Of a stretch of 14,172 nt of DNA, positions 1-5,748 are shown one piece after another; within the stretch, counting starts at the first letter, position 1; the number at the start of each line of letters is the position of its first letter. This DNA is from an uncultured Dehalococcoidia bacterium (GTDB lineage Bacteria > Chloroflexota > Dehalococcoidia > Dehalococcoidales > UBA3254): positions 1 through 14,172 of the forward strand of contig CAITCX010000525.1 of the NCBI GenBank assembly GCA_903890885.1. Reading direction: 5' to 3'. The notes beneath the pieces are model-generated. The model was not told the origin of the DNA, searched no databases, and was given only the letters and a program-made list of their open reading frames with translations. Made by a program: the position numbers and the translations under genes.

Positions 1-877
1 CTCCCAGGACTTCGCCGTCGGCCTCTACAAGAAGATCCTCTTCAGATTCAATATCCAGGGCCAGGGTGGCTTTCTGACTGATGGCGGGATGCTGGAGATG
101 ACCGCCGACGTAGAGCACCGGCCGTATCTTCATCAAGTCCAATCTGGACATATCCCTGGCCACCACGGCATTCAGTAAGCCATCCACCAGGCTGGCACGG
201 GGGGCTATCAGCATGCGGTCGGCAAAATACGGCCCGTTGGCCACCACCAGGGCACACAGGGAAGCAACCTCGACCTCTCTACCCACCTGCAACCTGGCCT
301 TTTTATTCCGGTGGACGGTGAGTGCCCTGTAGGCCGCAGCCGTACGCAGAGCCAGATTGACGCTCTTGCCAAAACGATTTGGTATCGTTTTCCAGGCCTC
401 CACGATTTCAGCCGTAAAGCCGGTGCTGGCCTCATTCAGAAAAAAACGCTCGACGGGTTTTCCGTGCTTCCGGCAGCGTACTACGCCCACATCGATCAAA
501 ACACTTCTAGGGTCAACCAGGAAAGAGTAGGGGTTGAGGTTATCAATATCATCGGCAAGACCCAGGGAAAAGGCCAGAGCGTGTGCGGTGCCGGTACTGA
601 CGATGCCCAGGATAGTGCTGTGAGGATGTTTTGAATGCAGTATCCCGGTGGCTACCTCGTTGACGGTGCCATCCCCGCCCACGGCGATAAGGTAGCGGCA
701 ACCACGCTCAACAGCCCGGCCGGCAATCTCGGTAGCGTGGCCGGCTTCCCCGGTAAATTCAAAGTCAAAAGATAAGCCTGCTTCCCGCAGCAGCATCTCG
801 ATTTGCGGCCACTCCCGGCTGACGGAGCGGCTGCCAGCCTCCGGATTGACGATGACCCTGGCCTGTAATCCCGGCAT
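1..877 (-). CDS. Diacylglycerol kinase-family (YegS/LCB5-type) lipid kinase, C-terminus cut by window
   Basis: Reading the minus strand from the ATG at 877 gives 292 codons without a stop to the window edge. Family members transfer phosphate from a nucleotide to diacylglycerol or a related lipid at the inner face of the membrane. The N-terminus has the beta strand 'RVIVNPEAGS' and the signature GGDGT nucleotide-binding loop lies at residues 67-71, followed by 'VNEVATGI'. A second family block, 'GTAHALAFSLGL', follows near residue 97, and 'VEADGE' near the end matches the conserved C-terminal acidic element. The family is usually about 300 residues, so only a short tail should be missing. The start is supported by GGAG (889-886) eight bases upstream. 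It is divergent from the marR operon. The exact lipid substrate cannot be read from sequence. Short plus-strand ORFs over it are shadows. Confidence 0.9.
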   Translation of the reverse strand, partial: MPGLQARVIVNPEAGSRSVSREWPQIEMLLREAGLSFDFEFTGEAGHATEIAGRAVERGCRYLIAVGGDGTVNEVATGILHSKHPHSTILGIVSTGTAHALAFSLGLADDIDNLNPYSFLVDPRSVLIDVGVVRCRKHGKPVERFFLNEASTGFTAEIVEAWKTIPNRFGKSVNLALRTAAAYRALTVHRNKKARLQVGREVEVASLCALVVANGPYFADRMLIAPRASLVDGLLNAVVARDMSRLDLMKIRPVLYVGGHLQHPAISQKATLALDIESEEDLLVEADGEVLG

Positions 878-962
878 ATATTCTGCTCCACTTGATGAAG
901 CTGCAATTCCGATATTACGGTGCGTCCGCCAACAAGCCTAAACCGCCTGTTTCTTAACACCG

Positions 963-991
963 ATGATATACCCGGCGCGCCAGATAAGCAA
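963..991 (-). promoter_or_regulatory. Candidate sigma70-type promoter for the lipid kinase
   Basis: On the minus strand TTGCTT (991-986) is followed after 17 bases by TATCAT (968-963), a reasonable -35/-10 pair upstream of the kinase start at 877. The spacer contains the 8-bp palindrome GGCGCGCC (974-981). This is motif matching only. Confidence 0.4.
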
Positions 992-996
992 ATTAT

Positions 997-1023
997 TTGA
1001 TTAACTGCTGTTTTTGTTATAAT
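997..1023 (+). promoter_or_regulatory. Extended -10 promoter for the marR-ABC operon
   Basis: TGTTATAAT at 1015-1023 is a perfect extended -10 (TGnTATAAT). TTGATT at 997-1002 is a possible -35 with a short 15-bp spacer, which an extended -10 can tolerate. Transcription would begin around 1030, only a few bases before the marR ATG at 1035. Confidence 0.6.
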
Positions 1024-1027
1024 ATAG

Positions 1028-1066
1028 TTTCATTATGAAATCATTTCAAAATGATATTAATATCAT
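1028..1066 (+). promoter_or_regulatory. Cluster of inverted repeats over the marR start, candidate MarR operator
   Basis: Three dyads crowd the expected transcription and translation start. TTTCAT-T-ATGAAA lies at 1028-1040, TCATTT-CA-AAATGA at 1041-1054, and a perfect 16-bp palindrome ATGATATTAATATCAT at 1051-1066. MarR dimers typically bind AT-rich palindromes of 16-20 bp overlapping their own promoter, so this is a natural autorepression site. The dyads extend into the first eleven codons of marR. Confidence 0.55.
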
Positions 1067-1583
1067 CTCTTCGACTCAAAACACACCGGTAGCCGGGCTT
1101 CTAATGGACGTGGTACCCCTGATAATGAGCCGGATACGCAGCGAAATGCGCAGCAACCGTACACCCGGGTTATCAATACCGCAGTTTCGCACATTAATCT
1201 ACCTCTACCGCCACGAGAATGCCACGCTTTCACAGGTAGCCGAACACATAGGACTTAAATTGCCCTCTACCTCAAAAATAGTCGAGGCCCTCGTGACTCG
1301 TGACCTGATTATCAGAAATCAATCCCCCGAGGACAGACGCTGCATCAGGCTGAGCCTTAGTCCCGGCGGAACAGAAGCGCTCATGCGCACACGGCACACT
1401 GCCGAGTCGCATTTCTGCGAGATACTGTCCGGGCTTTCAGGCGAACAGCAAGCTGGCATAGCCAGTGCCATCCAAGCCCTTTACCCTTTGTTTGCGTCAC
1501 CAAAAGACAAATTGCCAAAGTATAAAAATACGATCAAAGATGGGACGAGTAATAAGGCCCCGGGAGACGAAAATGGCCGATAA
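1035..1583 (+). CDS. MarR-family winged-helix transcriptional regulator
   Basis: This 182-residue cytoplasmic DNA-binding protein probably controls the downstream ABC transporter. The N-terminal dimerization helix is followed by the MarR core: 'TPGLSIPQFRTLIYLYRH' (about 43-60), helix-turn-helix at about 64-86 ('TLSQVAEHIGLKLPSTSKIVEAL') and a wing with the family DRR motif at 100-102, then 'LSLSPGGTEAL'. The C-terminal helix (122-155) should complete the dimer interface. The tail after residue 156 is polar and probably disordered. The start at 1035 has no Shine-Dalgarno and lies about five bases from the predicted transcription start, so initiation may be leaderless. Met24 is an alternative but also has no ribosome site. 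The gene overlaps the next by 11 nt, suggesting coupled translation. Its ligand cannot be predicted. Confidence 0.92.
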   Translation: MKSFQNDINIISSTQNTPVAGLLMDVVPLIMSRIRSEMRSNRTPGLSIPQFRTLIYLYRHENATLSQVAEHIGLKLPSTSKIVEALVTRDLIIRNQSPEDRRCIRLSLSPGGTEALMRTRHTAESHFCEILSGLSGEQQAGIASAIQALYPLFASPKDKLPKYKNTIKDGTSNKAPGDENGR

Positions 1584-2562
1584 CGCAGTAGAGATCCACA
1601 ACCTGGTAAAAACCTACCCACGGGTAAAGGCCGTAGATGATGTTTCCTTCAATATCGAGAAAGGGGAAGTATTCGGACTTTTAGGCCCCAATGGAGCCGG
1701 CAAGACGACCACCATCCGCATGCTGCTGACCCTGGTCCAGCCCACGTCAGGCAGCATCCGAATTTTGGGAATCAATGCACTGTCAGACCCGGGCAAGGCC
1801 AGGCATATGTTCGGCTACGTGCCCCAGGATGTATCGGTAGATGGAGAACTCACAGGGTGGGAAAACATGCTGATGTATGCCAAACTCTATGACGTGCCGA
1901 GACAGAACCGCGAAAAACTCATCAAAGAGGCCCTCGAATACCTGGGCCTCAGCGACAGGGCCAATGACATGGTCAGCAAGTACTCAGGAGGCATGATGCG
2001 CAGGCTGGAAATAGCCCAGACCCTGGTGAACCGGCCGAAAATACTGTTCCTCGATGAACCCAGCATCGGCCTTGACCCCAGCGCGCGCAGATTTATCTGG
2101 GACCACATCGAGAAGCTGCGGCGTGAATTCGGCACTACCATTCTTATCACTACGCATGACATGGAGGAGGCAGACCGCCTGTGCGAACGCATCGGCATAA
2201 TGGACCGCGGCAAGATGGTGACCATAGGCCGACCGGCAGAATTGAAGTCATCCCTGGGCGGCGACATCGTCAGTATTAGCTCCCAAACCCCCGGCTTCAT
2301 TGAAAAACTGAAGGAGCTGGGCTATTCGCTCATTTCCGATTCAACCAACGGCCATATCGACCTGGTAGTAGCAGACGGAGAAAAACAAATACCCAACCTG
2401 CTGGCAAGCCTGCATGCCCACGGCATTGTCATTGAAACGGTATCCCTGAAAAAACCCACGCTCGATGACGTGTTCCTCCACTTTACGGGCGCCCGCATCG
2501 AACAGGGGGATTCTTTTACGCAGGCCAAACAGACCAGGCGCACCATCAGGAGGTTAAGCTGA
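1573..2562 (+). CDS. ABC transporter ATP-binding protein (DrrA/CcmA type)
   Basis: This 329-residue nucleotide-binding subunit should energize export by the ABC-2 permease encoded next. The start is ATG 1573, preceded by GGGAG (1562-1566) six bases away. The open frame extends 36 codons upstream, but that stretch overlaps marR and is unlike the family. Visible motifs are Walker A GPNGAGKTT (38-46), ABC signature YSGGMMRR (137-144), Walker B ILFLDEP with catalytic Glu162, D-loop 'GLDP' and H-loop His195 in 'TTHDMEEAD'. The C-terminal ~100 residues form the extension typical of drug, antibiotic or lipid exporters of the DrrA class, ending with 'PTLDDVFLHFTG'. It overlaps marR by 11 nt and shares one base with the permease gene (TGATG), so the three are one operon. 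The substrate is unknown. Confidence 0.95.
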   Translation: MADNAVEIHNLVKTYPRVKAVDDVSFNIEKGEVFGLLGPNGAGKTTTIRMLLTLVQPTSGSIRILGINALSDPGKARHMFGYVPQDVSVDGELTGWENMLMYAKLYDVPRQNREKLIKEALEYLGLSDRANDMVSKYSGGMMRRLEIAQTLVNRPKILFLDEPSIGLDPSARRFIWDHIEKLRREFGTTILITTHDMEEADRLCERIGIMDRGKMVTIGRPAELKSSLGGDIVSISSQTPGFIEKLKELGYSLISDSTNGHIDLVVADGEKQIPNLLASLHAHGIVIETVSLKKPTLDDVFLHFTGARIEQGDSFTQAKQTRRTIRRLS

Positions 2563-3338
2563 TGCAAATAAGTGCGGGCAGATATATTTCGCGGACAGCG
2601 ACATTAGTAGAGTTTGAAGTACGCAAACTGCTGCATGACCAGACCCAGGTCTGGATACGGGTCATTCAACCCGCATTGTGGCTGCTGATATTCGGCCAGG
2701 CTTTCACCAGGTTGAAGGCCATCCCAACGGGAAACTACACTTATTTACAGTTTATGACCCCGGGAGTCCTGGCCCAATCGGTGATGTTTGTGGCCATCTT
2801 CTACGGCATCACCGTGGTCTGGGAACGTGACCTGGGCCTGCTTAACAAGCTGCTTTCGACACCCACGCCGCGTTCGGCTATCGTGATGGGCAAAGCCTTC
2901 GCAGCCGGCGCCAGAGGCATCGTACAGGCGGTAGCCATTTTTATACTGGCCCTTATCATCAGGGTGGATATATCGTTGAATCCATGGCACCTGCTGCTGG
3001 TTCTTATCATCGTGGTTTTCTTAGGAGCGTTCTTTGCCAGTTTAAGCATATTTATCGCCTCGCTGGTGCGCACCAGGGAAAGGGTAATGGGCATCGGGCA
3101 GGCGATCACCATGCCGCTGTTTTTTGCCAGCAACGCTATCTACCCGACTTCCATTCTACCCTCCTGGCTGAAAGCTATTGTTGTCGTTAATCCACTGAGT
3201 TATGCCATCGATGCCATGCGCAGCCTGCTGGTCACCAACGACCTGTCCAAATTGCCTCTGGATTTCCTGGTCATCATGACTGCCGCCGTGCTGATGATCG
3301 CTCTGGCAAGCTGGAGCTTCAAGCGCATATTATCCTGA
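2562..3338 (+). CDS. ABC-2 type permease (DrrB-like)
   Basis: This 258-residue integral membrane protein is the transmembrane partner of the preceding ATPase. About six hydrophobic segments are visible, near residues 32-50, 65-85, 118-137, 142-167, 175-195 and 233-253. The family block 'FFASNAIYP' (187-195) followed by 'LPSWL' and 'NPLSYAIDAMR' (210-220) is the classic ABC-2 exporter signature. A cytoplasmic coupling-helix segment is likely around 'WERDLGLLNKLLSTPTPR' (87-104). The start ATG overlaps the ATPase stop by one base, so translation is coupled. It is the last gene of the operon. No convincing Rho-independent terminator follows. Export of a hydrophobic drug, antibiotic or lipid is the usual role of this class; the substrate here is not readable. 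Confidence 0.93.
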   Translation: MQISAGRYISRTATLVEFEVRKLLHDQTQVWIRVIQPALWLLIFGQAFTRLKAIPTGNYTYLQFMTPGVLAQSVMFVAIFYGITVVWERDLGLLNKLLSTPTPRSAIVMGKAFAAGARGIVQAVAIFILALIIRVDISLNPWHLLLVLIIVVFLGAFFASLSIFIASLVRTRERVMGIGQAITMPLFFASNAIYPTSILPSWLKAIVVVNPLSYAIDAMRSLLVTNDLSKLPLDFLVIMTAAVLMIALASWSFKRILS

Positions 3339-3452
3339 TTTACTCTACAGCCGCTTTTTTTACCGGGGGATGGGCCCAAAATGGAGAAGGACGGAAGAGG
3401 CAGAGAAACTAAAAGGGCATTGCGGAAGGACTAGGCGCAAGAACAAAGGCTG

Positions 3453-3461
3453 TGATATTAT
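3453..3461 (+). promoter_or_regulatory. Possible extended -10 element for the isomerase gene
   Basis: TGATATTAT at 3453-3461 fits TGnTATTAT. No good -35 is present at the right distance. Transcription from here would give a leader of about 50 nt containing the ribosome site AAAGGAG (3502-3508). The rest of 3339-3518 shows nothing recognisable. Confidence 0.35.
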
Positions 3462-3518
3462 AGAGATATAAAGACGGGCCAGAGCGGCCTGATATAACAT
3501 GAAAGGAGTTTCCAGCCA

Positions 3519-4280
3519 ATGAAAAGAAGTATTAAATTTTATGGGATGTGCGGCCTCCTGATTATAGTGGCGGCGGCTTTAGCTTTAGTGGCGGCCTGCA
3601 GCTCTCAAACTACAACAGCAGTCACGCAGACCTTTAGCAAAGCAGTCTCGAGCACCACGGCGTCCAGCGCAGCAACGTCCAGCGCACCCATCTCGAGCGC
3701 ACCAGCTTCCAGCGCTGCGGCTTCCTCTGCCAGTCCGGCTGCCAGGGTCAGGTCATGGACGACCGCGCCGGCCATGCAAATCAGCACTTCTAAAAAATAC
3801 ACAGCCAATATAGATACAACTCTGGGCAGCTTCAAAATACAGCTTCTGCCCCAGGATAGTCCCAAAACGGTTAACAATTTTGTTTTTCTCTCACATCAGA
3901 ATTTTTATGACGGGGTGATCTTCCACCGCATCATCAAAGCCTTTATGATTCAAACCGGTGACCCGCAGGGCACCGGGATGGGGGGACCCGGTTACAAGTT
4001 CGCCGATGAGCTGCCGCCCAAGTACCCCTACGGCGAAGGCATCGTGGCTATGGCTAATTCAGGCCCCAATACCAACGGCAGCCAGTTTTTCATCTGCACC
4101 GGCGCCAGTTCAGCCAATCTCAACAGCATGCCCAATTACACCCAATTCGGCAAGGTATCGGAAGGGATGGACGTCGTACAAAAGATAGCCGGGGTAACGG
4201 TCACTACCTCCGCCAGCGGGGAAAAAAGCAAACCCGTCACTGCGCCGGTGATTAACTCTATTACCATTACAGAAGAATAG
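3519..4280 (+). CDS. Lipoprotein cyclophilin-type peptidyl-prolyl cis-trans isomerase
   Basis: This 253-residue surface-anchored foldase accelerates Xaa-Pro isomerization in exported proteins. Residues 1-27 form a lipoprotein signal peptide with lipobox VAAC, Cys27 being the lipidation site. Residues 28-78 are a Ser/Ala/Thr linker built of short degenerate repeats (SSAP/SSAA). The cyclophilin domain spans about 93-250 and shows 'GSFKIQLLPQDSPKTVNNF' (103-121), FHRII with catalytic Arg137, 'FMIQTGDP' with Gln145, GSQFFI (187-192) and 'QFGKV' (209-213). The active-site Trp of human CypA is absent, as is common in bacterial enzymes. Ribosome site AAAGGAG lies ten bases from the start. It sits upstream of the pilus cluster, so it could assist folding of exported pilins or adhesins, but that is inference. 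Confidence 0.93.
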   Translation: MKRSIKFYGMCGLLIIVAAALALVAACSSQTTTAVTQTFSKAVSSTTASSAATSSAPISSAPASSAAASSASPAARVRSWTTAPAMQISTSKKYTANIDTTLGSFKIQLLPQDSPKTVNNFVFLSHQNFYDGVIFHRIIKAFMIQTGDPQGTGMGGPGYKFADELPPKYPYGEGIVAMANSGPNTNGSQFFICTGASSANLNSMPNYTQFGKVSEGMDVVQKIAGVTVTTSASGEKSKPVTAPVINSITITEE

Positions 4281-4287
4281 TTTTTAA

Positions 4288-4319
4288 ACAGGGTGACACC
4301 CTGCAATGTGTCGCCCTGT
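4288..4319 (+). other. Two mutually exclusive RNA hairpins between the isomerase and the membrane-protein gene
   Basis: A long stem pairs 4288-4299 with 4308-4319 (12 bp with one G-U, 8-nt loop). The same RNA can instead form a short perfect stem, CAGGGT-GAC-ACCCTG, at 4289-4303. No U-run follows, so it is not a textbook terminator. It begins 8 nt after the isomerase stop and ends 13 nt before the next start, so it may be a transcript-end stabilizer or affect downstream translation. Confidence 0.5.
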
Positions 4320-4332
4320 ATGGAAGACTAAA

Positions 4333-4773
4333 ATGAGTGATTCTGAAGATTTTACGAAGGCCACCAATGCTTTCAGGGCAGCCATCGATCTGATGAAGCT
4401 GGGCAGCGACCAGGTACACAGCCGGCTCTCTGCCATGCTGACCGCCAACACCATCATCATCGCAGTTTCAGGCCTGGCCATCACCAGCCAGGCCAAAATA
4501 CCCACGAACCTGATTGCAGCCCTGATCGGCGGCGGGCTGGTCCTGTGTCTGGTTTGGGGCTTCTTTGTTTTCCACGGCCTGCAGGTGGAAAACTACTACC
4601 GCCACAAGACCGAAGAATTCGAACAGGCAGCAATCCCTAGCGGCAAGCAACTGGCCATACGCACCAGCAACTGGAAATACTGGGGCTACGGCATCGCTAC
4701 ATATTTCACGATAGCCGTCTTCATTGGTATTTATGCCACTCTGCTCTTCATTCTTTTAACCCGCATCCAATAA
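4333..4773 (+). CDS. Small integral membrane protein of unknown family
   Basis: This 146-residue protein is not recognised. A mostly helical N-terminus (1-33) precedes two hydrophobic segments close together (about 36-52 and 58-81). A charged stretch follows (82-115, 'ENYYRHKTEEFEQ'), then a third hydrophobic helix (about 117-142) and a short basic end. The topology of a soluble helix, a TM hairpin, a cytosolic linker and a last TM resembles several uncharacterized small membrane families, some with SLATT-like layout, but no diagnostic motif is visible. ATG 4333 is preferred because GGAAG (4322-4326) lies six bases upstream. The in-frame ATG at 4306 lies inside the hairpin loop and has no ribosome site. 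It is probably cotranscribed with the isomerase. Confidence 0.7.
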   Translation: MSDSEDFTKATNAFRAAIDLMKLGSDQVHSRLSAMLTANTIIIAVSGLAITSQAKIPTNLIAALIGGGLVLCLVWGFFVFHGLQVENYYRHKTEEFEQAAIPSGKQLAIRTSNWKYWGYGIATYFTIAVFIGIYATLLFILLTRIQ

Positions 4774-5112
4774 TGTCAAAAAACTCTTCCCGAAACCTTC
4801 CAGTGGAAATTATTATTACAAGATCACTTAAACCCTCTCCGGCACCCCGAAAGAGCATTCACCTTCCCTAAGTGAATCTTTCCTCAAGGGCTGAATTGTG
4901 CTTTTTTACCCATTTAAGACCCAACAAATATCAGTTTTTTTATTGTGAATGGCGGGATAATATAAATTGAGTAAAAGAGAGAAGACTTCGTGAGAAATGG
5001 CGTTATATCCTGTAATCTTTTTTAATAGGGCACTAATAATAATTCATCTAGCTGATGAAAACTGTTGCGGAAAGAACTCAAAAACGAAAATAAAAATAAA
5101 AAGGAGAAAAAA
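4774..5112 (+). other. AT-rich intergenic region and leader upstream of the major pilin
   Basis: I see no gene in these 339 nt. ATTCAC/GTGAAT (4857-4862 with 4872-4877) is a 6-bp hairpin followed by CTTTCC, a weak end for the upstream transcript. AT-rich sequence around 4943-4966 (TTGTGA, then TAATATAAA) looks promoter-like but the spacing is poor. TTCATC/GATGAA at 5043-5059 is a small hairpin in the expected pilin leader. A strong ribosome site AAGGAG (5101-5106) closes the region. No -24/-12 (sigma54) signature, common at proteobacterial pilA, was found. Confidence 0.45.
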
Positions 5113-5511
5113 GTGAGCAAACTAGTCAAACGGGTAACCAAATCACAAGGCGGTTTCACCCTCATCGAGCTTTTGGTGGTCATCGCCATCATCGGCATCC
5201 TGGCAGCTATTATAGTACCCAACGTTACGCGATACATAAGTAGCGGTAGCACTGCGGCAGCACAAGCTGAACTCAAACTGACTCAAAATGCAGTTGCTGC
5301 AGCCATGGCTGATGCCAAGTTGCCAACTATTTCAGCTTGGTCAGGCACTGGAAACTTCAAAAAAGGATTGGATTTGGATACTGGAGTTAACAGACTCGAT
5401 GGTACGGATATTTTAGTATCCAATTATTTTACTGATAACACTACCAACCTTAAAGGTATCTATACAGTTACTTCTGGCGGTGTCGTAACTCAGAATAGCT
5501 TTACACCCTAA
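5113..5511 (+). CDS. pilA: Type IV major pilin (prepilin)
   Basis: This 132-residue structural pilin precursor polymerizes into the pilus fibre after cleavage by a prepilin peptidase (not encoded here). The leader is 14 residues and ends KSQGG; cleavage before Phe gives mature FTLIELLVVIAIIGILAA with Glu at +5. A hydrophobic N-terminal helix leads into an alpha1-C region rich in Ala and Gln ('STAAAQAELKLTQNAVAAAM'). A short Thr/Ser/Asn-rich head follows, with no cysteines and hence no disulfide D-loop. The GTG start at 5113 is chosen because a perfect AAGGAG lies six bases upstream. The frame stays open to a TTG at 5065, but that start has no ribosome site and would give an unusually long lysine-rich leader. 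It is followed by its own structured 3' region, consistent with a separate, highly expressed transcript. Confidence 0.93.
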   Translation: MSKLVKRVTKSQGGFTLIELLVVIAIIGILAAIIVPNVTRYISSGSTAAAQAELKLTQNAVAAAMADAKLPTISAWSGTGNFKKGLDLDTGVNRLDGTDILVSNYFTDNTTNLKGIYTVTSGGVVTQNSFTP

Positions 5512-5680
5512 TAGAGATTCAAATTCTCTAGCAACATTAATGATGCTCAATAGCGGGCTCTGCCGGAAGGCATCCCGCTCCAGTCTTTGAGGCCTGAACT
5601 AAATAAATAATTAATCATACCCTGGAGCGCGGAAACTTTCCCCGCCTGCCGGGGTACTTTGGTCATAGTACGAATAATTC
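5512..5680 (+). other. Structured 3' region of the pilin gene
   Basis: Three foldable elements follow the pilin stop. TAGAGA/TCTCTA lies at 5512-5530. A two-tier hairpin at 5552-5579 has an AGCGGG/CCCGCT outer stem and a TGCC/GGCA inner stem closed by a GGAA (GNRA-type) tetraloop. At 5618-5656, TACCC/GGGTA can enclose GCGG/CCGC, which competes with CCCCG/CGGGG (5640-5654). None has a U-tail. They may protect or end the pilin mRNA; a regulatory RNA is possible. Confidence 0.45.
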
Positions 5681-5681
5681 A

Positions 5682-5710
5682 TTGTACAACTGCTTTCGAT
5701 AAATTATAGT
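5682..5710 (+). promoter_or_regulatory. Sigma70-type promoter for pilB and the assembly genes
   Basis: TTGTAC (5682-5687), 17-bp spacer, TATAGT (5705-5710). Transcription would start near 5717, about 32 nt before the pilB ATG, which separates the pilin and the machinery genes into different transcripts. Confidence 0.6.
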
Positions 5711-5748
5711 TAAAAAGATAGTCAATTATTTTGGAGTAAAGGCCTACC

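Noticed and set aside
311..634. Plus-strand 107-codon open frame
   Set aside because: It lies fully inside the minus-strand lipid kinase, whose frame carries GGDGT and other family motifs; this frame has no recognisable features.
1465..1572. Upstream in-frame extension of the ABC ATPase
   Set aside because: It overlaps marR, has no ribosome site, and the family normally begins as at 1573, where a GGGAG site is present.
3339..3400. Rho-independent terminator after the ABC permease
   Set aside because: A short T-run (3354-3361) is present but I find no stable GC stem just before it.
5065..5112. TTG-initiated longer major pilin
   Set aside because: No ribosome site precedes the TTG, while a perfect AAGGAG precedes the GTG at 5113; the shorter leader is normal for prepilins.
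5618..5656. Class II c-di-GMP riboswitch suggested by a GCGGAAAC string
   Set aside because: The downstream conserved segments and pseudoknot pairing of that class are absent, and the element lies upstream of the likely pilB promoter.
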